Source: an uncultured Eubacteriales bacterium (lineage in GTDB: Bacteria > Bacillota > Clostridia > Lachnospirales > Lachnospiraceae). Taken from it: a stretch of DNA of 64,000 nucleotides. This document shows positions 52,100-62,644 of this stretch, in pieces. How positions within the stretch are numbered: position 1 is the first letter of the stretch; every line of letters starts with the position of its first letter. The DNA lies in the NCBI GenBank assembly GCA_900317515.1, contig ONHA01000006.1, positions 1-64,000 of the forward strand. Reading direction: 5' to 3'. Made by a program: the position numbers and the translations under genes. The notes under the pieces are model-generated. The model searched no databases. It had not been told where the DNA came from and saw only the letters and a list, made by a program, of their open reading frames with translations.

Positions 52100-53648
52100 A
52101 TCCGAAACCGTGGCCGCACGGGAAGCCTCCGGGACAAGGAGTATCGGCATCTCGGCTCCCCAACCGATCGCGATCCAGACACTGGCTCTTAACGCACTCA
52201 AGGGGTTTCGCAAGTTCTACTGGCTGTTTTTTCTTATTATCAGTGTCCTGAGTTCATACTTCTATATCAGGGCTGAACGGAGTTATGTGCCCTTATATCA
52301 GGCACATATGTCCTTTGCGGTCAACACCCAGTCGGCATACGGCTACTCTGAGTCCTATTATAATCAGGTGTCTGTTAAAAAGATCGGCAGCGTATTTCCC
52401 TATATCCTCGAGTCAGGCCTTGTACAGCAGAAGGTGCAGGAACGGATGAATATCCCTTCTTTGAACGCTTCGATCTCCTCGAGTGTTCTGGAGGAAAGCG
52501 CGGTCTTTACAATCAATGTTGGCGGCAGTGATCCGGAACATATCTATGAGGTGCTTACCAACGTCGTCGACTGTTTCCCGGAGGTCGCCAGGTATGTCAT
52601 CGGCAACATCCAATTGTCCGTTATCGATGACAGCGGTGTGCCGAAGACCCCTATCAATCCTCCGAATTTTAAGAGTCTGGCGAGACGCGGAGCTATGATG
52701 GGGGCGGCCATAAGCGCTCTTCTGCTCCTCTTATATGCGCTCTCCCGCAACACGGTTACCAGATCGGAGGATCTCGAGCGCTATATCTCCATGCCCTTCC
52801 TCGGCGGTATTCCCAAAATCAGAGCCGGCATTGACCGGAGGACGGGAAAGAAGCTTTCCATCCTGCTCGACGAGAGGGGCAGCATGACGGCTCTCGGTGA
52901 GAGCCTGCGCATCATCCGGACCCGCTTCATGCGGCAGGCGGAAGAGCGAAATATGAAGAAGATCGTCATCACATCCACTGCGCCGGGTGAGGGTAAATCC
53001 ACCATCGCGGTCAACTTTGCGGTGTCGCTGGCCCGCGAGGGCAAGAGTGTTATCCTGGTCGACGGCGACCTGCGGAATCCGACTGTCCGCACCGCAATGC
53101 ATCTCACGGGCGGAACCGCCGGATTTGCGGATGTCCTGAACGGCACAGCGGAGCTCGGCGATGCCCTTGTCCCCTACAAGGATGAGAATATCATGGTACT
53201 CCCGGGCAGCCTTGATTCGGTGGACCCGGCAGGCCTGCTTGGCAACGAGCGCATGAAGGAGCTTTTTGCAGCGCTCGGCAAGGCAGCCGACTACCTGATC
53301 ATCGACGCCCCGCCCTGCGGGATCCTCTCCGATGCGGCAATCATCGCCCGGGAGATGGACGGAGTTGTATTTGTCATTACCCAGGATCAGCAGCCGCTGC
53401 CGAGGATCCTCGATGCGATCTCCGGGCTTGGGGATTCCCATGCCCAGATGGCGGGTTATATACTGAATCGTACACAGGTATTCCTTACGGGCAGCCGCTA
53501 CGGCGCTTACGGTTATGGGTACGGATACGGTTACGGCTATGGTTATGGCGGCTACAGCTACGGGTCGTCCAAGAACTACGGTTACGGCTATGGAGACAAG
53601 ATAATTCAATCTACAGCCGCTAAGGAACAGAATGACAAAGACATCTGA
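52080..53648 (+). CDS. Wzz/BY-kinase fusion 2
   Basis: A 522-aa paralogue of the preceding gene, with Wzz helices at about residues 45-63 and 207-225 and a kinase domain with TSTAPGEGKSTIAVNFA, VILVDGDLRNPT and LIIDAPPCGIL. The C-terminus is a long run of Gly-Tyr dipeptides. It starts at ATG 52080 behind GGAGG within the end of the first gene. Two kinases in tandem may form hetero-oligomers or set chain length separately. Confidence 0.9.
   Translation: MENQKHESETVAAREASGTRSIGISAPQPIAIQTLALNALKGFRKFYWLFFLIISVLSSYFYIRAERSYVPLYQAHMSFAVNTQSAYGYSESYYNQVSVKKIGSVFPYILESGLVQQKVQERMNIPSLNASISSSVLEESAVFTINVGGSDPEHIYEVLTNVVDCFPEVARYVIGNIQLSVIDDSGVPKTPINPPNFKSLARRGAMMGAAISALLLLLYALSRNTVTRSEDLERYISMPFLGGIPKIRAGIDRRTGKKLSILLDERGSMTALGESLRIIRTRFMRQAEERNMKKIVITSTAPGEGKSTIAVNFAVSLAREGKSVILVDGDLRNPTVRTAMHLTGGTAGFADVLNGTAELGDALVPYKDENIMVLPGSLDSVDPAGLLGNERMKELFAALGKAADYLIIDAPPCGILSDAAIIAREMDGVVFVITQDQQPLPRILDAISGLGDSHAQMAGYILNRTQVFLTGSRYGAYGYGYGYGYGYGYGGYSYGSSKNYGYGYGDKIIQSTAAKEQNDKDI
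53496..53592 (+). repeat. In-frame Gly-Tyr repeat in BY-kinase 2
   Basis: A roughly 97-bp tract of alternating TAC/TAT and GGC/GGT/GGG/GGA codons giving a YGAYGYGYGYGYGYGYGG-type run. A shorter relative is near 52035-52090 in BY-kinase 1. Confidence 0.85.
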
Positions 53649-53692
53649 AGGCGAAGCTTACCTTACTGAAACGAAAGTAAAAGGAGAGTAGT

Positions 53693-54544
53693 ATGCCGCT
53701 CAAGCTTCTATACATCACCAATGATCCCCGAATCGCGAAGATCGCCGAGGATAACGGGGTTGATCGCATTATGGTCGATATGGAATATATTGGTAAAGAC
53801 CAGCGTCAGGGGGGACTGGACAGCGTCAAAAACCATCACACAGAGACAGATATTCTCACCATCCGGGAGGCGGTCAAAAAGGCGCAGCTGGTGGTTCGGG
53901 TCAATCCAATCCACGAGGCCGGCGAGGAATACGGCTCCTCGGAAGAGGAAATCAATGGAGCCATTCGCTGCGGAGCGGATGTTCTTATGCTACCGTATTT
54001 TAAGACAGCCACAGAAGTGAAGCATTTCCTCGCCTGCGTGAACGGGCGCTGCCGCACGATTCTGCTCCTTGAGACGAAGGAGGCGGTTGAAGCCCTTGAT
54101 GACATTCTGACCATTCCCGGGGTTGAGGAGATCCACATCGGACTTAACGACCTTTCTATCTCTTATGGGAGAAACTTTCTCTTTGAGCTCCTGACAGACG
54201 GAACCGTTGAGCGGATCTGCTGGCGCATCAGAAAGGCCGGAATACCCTACGGATTCGGCGGGATCGCCTCCCTGGGGCGCGGCGATGTCCCTGCGGAGAT
54301 GATCATCCGCGAGCACTACCGGCTTGGGTCCGGCGGTGCGATCCTGAGCCGCAGCTTCTGCAACGTCAACAAGATCGATAACCTCGAGGCGGCAGAGGAA
54401 ATCTTCTTCCGCGGGGTGAGGGAGATCAGGACGCTGGAGAGGGAGTGTGCTGCCTACAGGGATTATTTTGAGGAGAATCGGAGAGAGCTGAGGACGGCGG
54501 TGGAGAAGGTTGTCTCCAGGATTAAGGCGAGATATAACGATTGA
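53693..54544 (+). CDS. HpcH/HpaI aldolase-like protein in EPS locus
   Basis: A 283-aa TIM-barrel protein of the HpcH/HpaI aldolase/citrate lyase group. Typical features are GADVLMLPYFKTATEV, the metal-binding Glu in ILLLETKEAV and IHIGLNDLSISYG. Relatives cleave or form 4-hydroxy-2-oxo acids using pyruvate or oxaloacetate. Inside an EPS operon it could provide an acidic or branched sugar unit, but the substrate is not evident. GGAGAG precedes the ATG. It is GC-rich, unlike the next two genes. Confidence 0.8.
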   Translation: MPLKLLYITNDPRIAKIAEDNGVDRIMVDMEYIGKDQRQGGLDSVKNHHTETDILTIREAVKKAQLVVRVNPIHEAGEEYGSSEEEINGAIRCGADVLMLPYFKTATEVKHFLACVNGRCRTILLLETKEAVEALDDILTIPGVEEIHIGLNDLSISYGRNFLFELLTDGTVERICWRIRKAGIPYGFGGIASLGRGDVPAEMIIREHYRLGSGGAILSRSFCNVNKIDNLEAAEEIFFRGVREIRTLERECAAYRDYFEENRRELRTAVEKVVSRIKARYND

Positions 54545-54567
54545 TAGATCGATTTGGAATAGGGAAT

Positions 54568-55527
54568 ATGAAGCTGTCAAGTTATTGCAATTATATAAAA
54601 AGATTCAACAAGAACGCCTCCAGACTGGTGTTTGCTGAAACCGGTTGGGGGGTGGCACAATATATCAGAATTTGGGCCAGTGAAATTTATTGCTTCTGTA
54701 GATTCGGATGCAGTCCGGATGATTACTTTCGGTATGAATTTTATAAGAAATCAAATTACGAAAGAGCGAAATTTATAACATACAGAAAAAGTCAATTTCT
54801 TATAAAGAAATATAATGCGCCGAAATATCGTGAAGTATTACAGAATAAAGTAAGTTTCAACAAGTTCTTTGACGATTATATTAAAAGAGACTGGATTTCC
54901 CTAAAGGATGCAACACAGGAAGACTTTGCACAATTTATAAAAAAGCACGGGGAAATTCTGGTTAAGCCTTTAAAAGGCGGACAAGGAATTGGAATTCATA
55001 AGGTATCCGTTGACGATGTGGCGAAGGTAAAGATTCAGGAGTATCGAGATTTTATCGCCGAAGAGATTTTATCCCAACACACGGCGATGAAAACGCTGAA
55101 TCCTTCCTCGGTAAATACTGTGCGCGTTTTAACCTTTGATGGAGAACCTATTGCGGCAGCTATACGAATCGGCGTAGGCAGTTCCATCGTTGATAATCTT
55201 CATTCTGAAGGAATATGCGGGCATATAGATTTGAACACCGGTATTATTGATGCTAAATGCATCAATAACAGGTACGAGAAATTTATTTTACATCCAACGA
55301 CAGGAGAAAAACTTGTCGGATTTAAAATCCCATATTGGGCTACGGTACTGGAGACGGTAAGAAATGCGGCGTCTAAATTGCCGCAGGAGAAGTATATTGG
55401 CTGGGACGTAGCAGTCCTTGAGCAAGATGTAGCATTGATTGAAGGTAACCATGATCCGGGGCATGATGTCGTACAGATGATTGCACAGACCGGATTATGG
55501 AAGGTCATTAAGAATAAGATGAGATAA
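54568..55527 (+). CDS. Sugar-transfer associated ATP-grasp protein
   Basis: A 319-aa ATP-grasp protein, AT-rich against its neighbour. Features of the sugar-transfer ATP-grasp family are EILVKPLKGGQGIGI (nucleotide loop), NTVRVLTFDGEPIAAAIRIG and the acidic/Asn metal site ALIEGNHDPGHD. Such proteins are found in capsule and O-antigen loci and probably ligate a carboxylate to an amine. The frame opens at TTG 54541, overlapping the previous stop, but ATG 54568 has AGGGAAT upstream and is preferred. Confidence 0.8.
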   Translation: MKLSSYCNYIKRFNKNASRLVFAETGWGVAQYIRIWASEIYCFCRFGCSPDDYFRYEFYKKSNYERAKFITYRKSQFLIKKYNAPKYREVLQNKVSFNKFFDDYIKRDWISLKDATQEDFAQFIKKHGEILVKPLKGGQGIGIHKVSVDDVAKVKIQEYRDFIAEEILSQHTAMKTLNPSSVNTVRVLTFDGEPIAAAIRIGVGSSIVDNLHSEGICGHIDLNTGIIDAKCINNRYEKFILHPTTGEKLVGFKIPYWATVLETVRNAASKLPQEKYIGWDVAVLEQDVALIEGNHDPGHDVVQMIAQTGLWKVIKNKMR

Positions 55528-55535
55528 GAGAGAGA

Positions 55536-57113
55536 ATGGATTACACGGACATTAAGCGGTTGACTGACCAAAATAAACTTATGAGGGACAAAATATATGC
55601 CAGAGGCTTTTATCTGACGAATGATTTTGTTGATGATGAGGCGTATCCCTTTTACGGATGCTGGCAGTTGACAGAATGGCGGAACTTTAAACTTCTCGTC
55701 CATCCGAAGCAAAATTTTCACTTAAATGAGACAAACGGCCGATTCATGTGCCTCATAGGACACGCCTATGATCCATTCAATATGGCAAGTGATGAATCGG
55801 TTATTCTCAAAAAGCTTAATAGATTATTTGCTGAAAATAAGTCTGAATGTCTGGAAAAATTCAATGATCTGACCGGTATCTTCACATTAATCTGTATAGA
55901 AGACGGTAAAGTATATCTAGTAGGTGACCCTGCCGGTATGCAGACAACCTTCTACAGCATGAAAGATGATAAGATTTATATCTCATCTCACACAAAGCTT
56001 TTGGGGGATACTTTAGGTCTTTCTATGGATCCTTATGTGAAAGAACTTGTTGGATACAAGTTTTTTAGACTGCTCGGTAATTCGCTTCCGGGTGATCTCA
56101 CGCCATATAAGCGTGTGAAGAGGCTGGTTCCGAATCACTATGTTCTTTTTAAACAGCCGGGTGTTATAAAGATTAAGCGTTTTTACACACCGGCTATGCT
56201 GCAGCAATCCGAGGAGGAACTTGCAGCTGAAGCCGCTGAAATCATGCATTCAAATCTGCAGCTAATCGCCGAAAAATGGGAAAAGCCGGCAATTTCCCTC
56301 ACCGGCGGCTGTGACAGTAAGACGACGCTGGCCTGTGCGAACGGCCTTTATGATAGATTCGGGTACTTCAGCTATATCTCATCAGAGGCTGAGAGGGTCG
56401 ATGCGGAGGCTGCGCAGAACATCGGCAAGGCACTTGGGCTTCGGCACACGATTTATAACATACCGAATCGTGATGAGGAAATGGATGGTGTACAGACCGC
56501 AAGTGATATTCTTTTCTGGAATACCGGCGGGATACGCCGCAGCAATCCGAATGATGTCAGAAAGCGGGTCTTCTTTGCGGATACCGAGGACTTTGATGTG
56601 GAAGTGAAGTCCTGGGCTTCCGAAATCGGAAGAGCATACTATTCAAAGCGTTTTCACGGAAGAAAAAACTTTGGTGATTCTCCGACACCCAGGAAATGCA
56701 CAACTCTCTATAAATTCTTTCTGCATAACAGGAAGCTTGTAAGAGAGACAGATGAAGTATTTGCAAAGTATTTGAAGAGGTATTTCCGGCAGGATACAGA
56801 ACATCCGGTTCCATGGCAGGAGCAGTTCTTCTGGGAATTTCGAATGCCCAGCTGGAACGGGCTTGTCATAACAGGTGAGCACAGGTATTCATTTGACATC
56901 ACAATTCCCTACAACAATCGGAGGCTCTTAAACATTCTTTTAAGTGCTCCGATTGACGCAAGGATTAATGATTCGCTATATAAGACGATAAGGCAGTTAA
57001 TGAATCCTGCAATTGACAACACCGGTATTTCTGTCACTAATTTACTTCATACTGAAAAACGGGAAAAAGCTGAGAATTTATATTACATGATTCATTCGAA
57101 GCTTCCGTTTTAA
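55536..57113 (+). CDS. Asparagine synthetase-like protein lacking the glutaminase nucleophile
   Basis: A 525-aa AT-rich gene. The C-terminal PP-loop domain has SLTGGCDS at residues 254-261 and resembles AsnB synthetase. The N-terminal part resembles the class II glutaminase fold (for example YLVGDPAGMQTTFYSMKDDKIYISSH), but the residue after Met1 is Asp, not Cys, so it cannot cleave glutamine in the usual way. Such genes in O-antigen loci are tied to amidation of uronic acids, and free ammonia or another amine may be used here. Weak GAGAGAG site. Confidence 0.75.
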   Translation: MDYTDIKRLTDQNKLMRDKIYARGFYLTNDFVDDEAYPFYGCWQLTEWRNFKLLVHPKQNFHLNETNGRFMCLIGHAYDPFNMASDESVILKKLNRLFAENKSECLEKFNDLTGIFTLICIEDGKVYLVGDPAGMQTTFYSMKDDKIYISSHTKLLGDTLGLSMDPYVKELVGYKFFRLLGNSLPGDLTPYKRVKRLVPNHYVLFKQPGVIKIKRFYTPAMLQQSEEELAAEAAEIMHSNLQLIAEKWEKPAISLTGGCDSKTTLACANGLYDRFGYFSYISSEAERVDAEAAQNIGKALGLRHTIYNIPNRDEEMDGVQTASDILFWNTGGIRRSNPNDVRKRVFFADTEDFDVEVKSWASEIGRAYYSKRFHGRKNFGDSPTPRKCTTLYKFFLHNRKLVRETDEVFAKYLKRYFRQDTEHPVPWQEQFFWEFRMPSWNGLVITGEHRYSFDITIPYNNRRLLNILLSAPIDARINDSLYKTIRQLMNPAIDNTGISVTNLLHTEKREKAENLYYMIHSKLPF

Positions 57114-57128
57114 CAAAAAGAGGCAGGT

Positions 57129-58232
57129 ATGAAATTTCTTCTTTTATCACCTAAAAACCGCACCACCTACAACTTCCGCGGCGATCTCCTCATGGATATC
57201 AAGGCCCGCGGCTATGAAGTGGTCGTAACCGGACCCGACCGGACGGATGTCGACCGGATCGAGGCGCTCGGTGTGCGCTTTGTCGAGGTTCCCGTGGAGA
57301 AGAACGGCACCAGCGTGCTGGGAGACCTCCGTTATTGCCGGAGCCTCATTCGGCTCATGAAGCAGGAAAAACCCGACGCGGTCCTCGGCTACACTGTAAA
57401 GCCAGCCGTCTACGGCGCAATCGCCGCAAAGATCGCCGGTGTAAAAAATATCAACAGTATGATCACCGGCGGCGGCTACACCTTCATTTCGACAAACCTG
57501 AAGGCAAGAATACTCGGACTGATCGTCCGAACACTCTACCGGATCGGGCTTGCCCAGGCGGACCATGTCATCTTCCAGAACCGGGATGATCTCGAGGAAT
57601 TCACCGCAAAGCACCTCGTGAGCCGCAAAAAGTGTGATATCGTCAACGGGTCGGGCGTGAATATGGAGCATTTTGCACCGGCACCGCTTCCGGAGACAAC
57701 GACATTCTTCATGCTCTCAAGAATCCTTAAAAATAAAGGTGTGCGGGAGTACCTGAAAGCTGCAAAAGCCGTCAAACAGGTTCATCCGGAGCTCCGTTTC
57801 TGCCTCCTCGGCAAGTATGAGGATAAGATGCAGGACGCAATCCCGGCAGAGCAGGTGGAACCCTACATCCGGGAGGGCATCGTTGAGCGCTTTGAGGAGA
57901 CGGATGATGTCCGTCCCTATTACGAACAGTGCTCCGTTTATGTACTGCCCTCTTACCGGGAGGGAACACCCAGAACGGTTCTTGAGGCAATGGCGATGGG
58001 AAGGGCCATCATCACGACGGACACGAACGGTTGCCGCGAGACGGTCATCGAAGACGAGAACGGCTATCTTGTGCCCGTGCGAGACGCAAAGACGCTCGCC
58101 CGCCGCATGAAATATCTTGCGGAACACCCGGACCTCATCAGGAAGATGGGAGAGAAGAGCCGTGCATACGCGGAAGAAAAATTTGCAGTCGACAAAGTCA
58201 ACGCGGAGATGATCCGCATCATGAAACTATAA
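57129..58232 (+). CDS. Family 4 glycosyltransferase
   Basis: A 367-aa GT-B enzyme, MKFLLLSPKNRTTYNFRGDLL at the start, with SMITGGGYTFI, the acceptor-side VIFQNRDDLEEF and the donor-binding YVLPSYREGTPRTVLEAMA (EX7E type). It resembles the PglA/WbpX-like set that adds hexosamine to lipid-linked glycans. It is GC-rich and follows the AT-rich amidotransferase gene by 15 bp. Confidence 0.88.
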   Translation: MKFLLLSPKNRTTYNFRGDLLMDIKARGYEVVVTGPDRTDVDRIEALGVRFVEVPVEKNGTSVLGDLRYCRSLIRLMKQEKPDAVLGYTVKPAVYGAIAAKIAGVKNINSMITGGGYTFISTNLKARILGLIVRTLYRIGLAQADHVIFQNRDDLEEFTAKHLVSRKKCDIVNGSGVNMEHFAPAPLPETTTFFMLSRILKNKGVREYLKAAKAVKQVHPELRFCLLGKYEDKMQDAIPAEQVEPYIREGIVERFEETDDVRPYYEQCSVYVLPSYREGTPRTVLEAMAMGRAIITTDTNGCRETVIEDENGYLVPVRDAKTLARRMKYLAEHPDLIRKMGEKSRAYAEEKFAVDKVNAEMIRIMKL

Positions 58233-58252
58233 ACCATACGGAAGGCATACAT

Positions 58253-59569
<1,317 letters not shown>

Positions 59570-59578
59570 GGCAGTGAG

Positions 59579-60553
59579 ATGGGTTATCAAAATGTAAATT
59601 TTCCGGAAAATACACTTTTCCTCGTGACGGGCGGAGCCGGCTTCATCGGCTCCAACCTCTGCGAAGCGATCCTCAAGAAGGGCTGCAAGGTGCGCTGCCT
59701 CGACGATCTTTCGACCGGCAAGCAGGAGAACGTGGATATTTTCAAGGAAAACCCGAATTACACCTTCATCAAGGGAGACATCAAGGATCTGGGCACCTGC
59801 ATGAAAGCCTGCGAGGGCGTAGACTATGTTCTCAATGAGGCTGCCTGGGGCAGCGTACCCCGCAGCATTCAGATGCCTCTCTTCTACTGTGCAAACAATA
59901 TCCAGGGAACCCTCAATATGATGGAGGCGGCCCGGCAGAACAATGTGAAGAAGTTTGTGTACGCCTCCAGTTCTTCGGTCTATGGGGATGAGCCGAAGCT
60001 TCCGAAGCGGGAGGGAACCGAGGGAAATCTCCTTTCTCCCTACGCACTCACCAAGCGCTGCGATGAGGAGTGGGCGAAGCAGTACACGATGCACTACGGT
60101 CTTCCGACCATCGGCCTTAGGTACTTCAACGTCTTCGGACGCCGGCAGGATCCGGACGGGGCCTATGCGGCGGTGATTCCGAAATTCATCAAGCAGCTCC
60201 TGAACGGGGAGACGCCGACCATCAACGGGGACGGTCGCCAGAGCCGGGATTTCACCTACATCGAAAATGTCATCGAGGCCAACCTCAAGGCCTGCCTTGC
60301 GCCGGATGAGGCCTCCGGGGAGGCATTCAACGTTGCCTACGGCGGCAGAGAGTATCTCATTGATATCTACTACGGGCTCACGAAGGCGCTGGGACTCGAT
60401 GTGGAACCGAACTTTGGCCCGGACCGGGCGGGAGACATCAAGCACAGCAACGCGGATATCTCGAAGGCAAAGAGGCTGCTCGGGTATGAGCCGGAGTGGA
60501 GTTTTGCGAGGGGGATTGAGGCGGCGATTGAGTGGTATAAGGAGAATTTATGA
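59579..60553 (+). CDS. UDP-GlcNAc(A) C4-epimerase (TviC/WbpP family)
   Basis: A 324-aa extended SDR. NAD motif TGGAGFIG, SSSSVYGDE, catalytic YALTK and LRYFNVFGRRQDPDGAYAAV with INGDGRQSRDFTYI. The motif AAWGSVPRSI and the RRQDP segment fit the TviC/WbpP epimerases. With the TviB-like enzyme it should make UDP-GalNAcA. It starts 9 bp after the dehydrogenase gene and overlaps the next ATG by 4 bp. Confidence 0.88.
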   Translation: MGYQNVNFPENTLFLVTGGAGFIGSNLCEAILKKGCKVRCLDDLSTGKQENVDIFKENPNYTFIKGDIKDLGTCMKACEGVDYVLNEAAWGSVPRSIQMPLFYCANNIQGTLNMMEAARQNNVKKFVYASSSSVYGDEPKLPKREGTEGNLLSPYALTKRCDEEWAKQYTMHYGLPTIGLRYFNVFGRRQDPDGAYAAVIPKFIKQLLNGETPTINGDGRQSRDFTYIENVIEANLKACLAPDEASGEAFNVAYGGREYLIDIYYGLTKALGLDVEPNFGPDRAGDIKHSNADISKAKRLLGYEPEWSFARGIEAAIEWYKENL

Positions 60554-61521
60554 AACTTTATGATATAAAGGAAAAGCTGGCAAAATGGAGAGACGACAGT
60601 GAAACGGGCAGATTGGTTTTTGTTACAATACGACATGTTGCCTTAAAATTTTTATCATTAATACCGGATAAGCCCTATGCTAAATTATTTTATAAAGTTT
60701 ATACAGGAAAGAATCTGAATCTGGATAATCCGACATCCTTCAATGAAAAATTGTGGTGGTTGAAGCTGAATAACAGAGATCCGCTTCTTACAGTGTGTTC
60801 GGACAAACATCGAGCCAGAAAATATGTTAGAAAATGCGGATACGAAGACATTTTGATTCCGCAGATCGGTGTTTTTAAGAATGCGAACGATATTGATTTT
60901 AGCAAGTATAAAGAACCGGTAATAATCAAATGTAATAATGGGTCTGGCGGAAACGTTTTGTATGATCCGGCTAACCGTACATTTGATGAGAAAAGAGCAA
61001 AGAATTCTTTAAATAAAACTTTAAAGGAGAAGTATTACCAAATTTCCAGAGAATGGAATTATAAAAATATTCCACCAAGAATTGTAGTTGAAAAAGTGAT
61101 TCGAGACAAAAACGGAAATCTTCCCAGCGATTATCGCTTTTTTTGTTTCGATGGCGTACCAAAGATTATGATGATGGATATCGGCGTTCTAAATAAGGAA
61201 GGCAGGCATCAATTTGAATTTCCAAGAAATATTTATGACATGGATTTTAATCTGATGCCGATACGTTTCGGCCGTGATAACTATAAAGGCCATGTAGATA
61301 AACCGGAAAATTATGAGCGTATGGTAGAAATCGCTTCAAATCTTTCAAAGCCGTTCCCGATGTGCAGGGTAGATCTTTATAATATAGATGGAAAAATCTA
61401 TTTTGGTGAGATGACTTTTTATCATGGCGGATGTTGTCAAGAGATCACTCCTAGTGAATGGGATTACCGGTTGGGAAGTTGGATTGATATAAAAAGCAGT
61501 AAGATAATAAAAAAGAAATAA
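60550..61521 (+). CDS. TupA-like ATP-grasp protein
   Basis: A 323-aa AT-rich gene. The start SLIPDKPYAKLFYKVYTGKN, then NPTSFNEKLWWLKLNN and the SDKHRARKYV segment, with IIKCNNGSGGN (nucleotide loop) and RVDLYNIDGKIYFGEMTFYH at the end, match the TupA-like ATP-grasp family named after a Bacillus teichuronopeptide gene. It may join amino acids to uronic acids. ATGA overlap with the epimerase gene. Confidence 0.83.
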   Translation: MKLYDIKEKLAKWRDDSETGRLVFVTIRHVALKFLSLIPDKPYAKLFYKVYTGKNLNLDNPTSFNEKLWWLKLNNRDPLLTVCSDKHRARKYVRKCGYEDILIPQIGVFKNANDIDFSKYKEPVIIKCNNGSGGNVLYDPANRTFDEKRAKNSLNKTLKEKYYQISREWNYKNIPPRIVVEKVIRDKNGNLPSDYRFFCFDGVPKIMMMDIGVLNKEGRHQFEFPRNIYDMDFNLMPIRFGRDNYKGHVDKPENYERMVEIASNLSKPFPMCRVDLYNIDGKIYFGEMTFYHGGCCQEITPSEWDYRLGSWIDIKSSKIIKKK

Positions 61522-61543
61522 TAGTATTTAATCAGGTAGTCAA

Positions 61544-62641
61544 ATGAGAGAAGAGAAGCATCCTGTTCGTGTATTATGCGTTTTTTCCACATTGGATCGT
61601 GGCGGTGCGGAATCAATGTGTATGAATCTATATAGGAATATCGACAGGGAGAAGGTACAATTTGATTTTGTAAAACACACTCCTGAAAGGGGGGCTTTTG
61701 AAGATGAGATTCTTTCATTGGGCGGAAGAATATATACTGCACCCAGGCTTAAAGGTTATAATTTCGGCTCGTATTTAGCATGGTGGAATAGACACTTTAA
61801 ATATCATAACGAGCATCATGTGGTACACGGTCACTTTTTTACAATATCGCCATTGTATTTTTATGTCGCGCATAAGAATAATCGTGTAACGGTTGGGCAC
61901 GTGCATGCCTCACGAATTAATGGGAAGATAAAGAATCTGCTCGTTAGTTTAATTGAAAAAAACGCAGATTATTGTCTGGCTTGTTCAAAAGAATCGGGTA
62001 ATTGGGTGTATCCTCACAGAAAATTCTCGGTTTTAAAAAATGCACTGGACACACAGCTGTTTTCATATAACCCTGAGGTAAGGAAAGAACAAAGAGAAGC
62101 TCTGGGACTGGACAACGACTGTTTGGTTTTAGGAACAGTGGCTAATTTCTCTGCAGTCAAAAATCCGTTGGGACTATTGGATATTTTTAAATATATTCAT
62201 GATGGCAATGCGTCTGCCAAATTATTGTGGGTGGGGGATGGAAGCCTTCGAAATGATATTGAACAGAGGATTAAAGACTACAGTCTGAATGACAGTGTGA
62301 TATTATTGGGAAAGAGGAACGATGTACCTCAACTTTTGCAAGCTATGGACTATTTCTTGCTGCCCTCACTTAGTGAGGGGCTGCCTGTTTCTGCAATAGA
62401 AGCACAGGCAGCAGGGCTTCCATGTTTTATTAGTGACACTGTAACAAAAGAAGTTGACATAACGGGATTGTGCACATTCCTGCCAAATGGGGAAGAAAAA
62501 AAATGGAGTGAAAGTATCCTTGCCAACACAGTAATTCGTACAGATACATCGGAAAGGATACGAAAAGCGGGGTATGATATCAAAGATACCGCTAATCGAA
62601 TAGAGAACTTTTATTTACAGATTAACAACAAACGGAGATAG
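61544..62641 (+). CDS. Family 4 glycosyltransferase (EpsF-like)
   Basis: A 365-aa AT-rich GT-B enzyme: VFSTLDRGGAESMCMNLYRN at the start, GHVHASRI, GTVANFSAVKNPLGLLDIF and LLPSLSEGLPVSAIEAQAAG in the donor site. It resembles EpsF-type glycosyltransferases of Gram-positive EPS loci. The weak ribosome binding site GGTAGTC precedes the ATG. Confidence 0.88.
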   Translation: MREEKHPVRVLCVFSTLDRGGAESMCMNLYRNIDREKVQFDFVKHTPERGAFEDEILSLGGRIYTAPRLKGYNFGSYLAWWNRHFKYHNEHHVVHGHFFTISPLYFYVAHKNNRVTVGHVHASRINGKIKNLLVSLIEKNADYCLACSKESGNWVYPHRKFSVLKNALDTQLFSYNPEVRKEQREALGLDNDCLVLGTVANFSAVKNPLGLLDIFKYIHDGNASAKLLWVGDGSLRNDIEQRIKDYSLNDSVILLGKRNDVPQLLQAMDYFLLPSLSEGLPVSAIEAQAAGLPCFISDTVTKEVDITGLCTFLPNGEEKKWSESILANTVIRTDTSERIRKAGYDIKDTANRIENFYLQINNKRR

Positions 62642-62644
62642 TCG

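Noticed and set aside
53496-53592. Short tandem DNA repeat in the EPS locus
   Set aside because: It encodes the Gly-Tyr tail of BY-kinase 2 in frame; not an independent repeat element.
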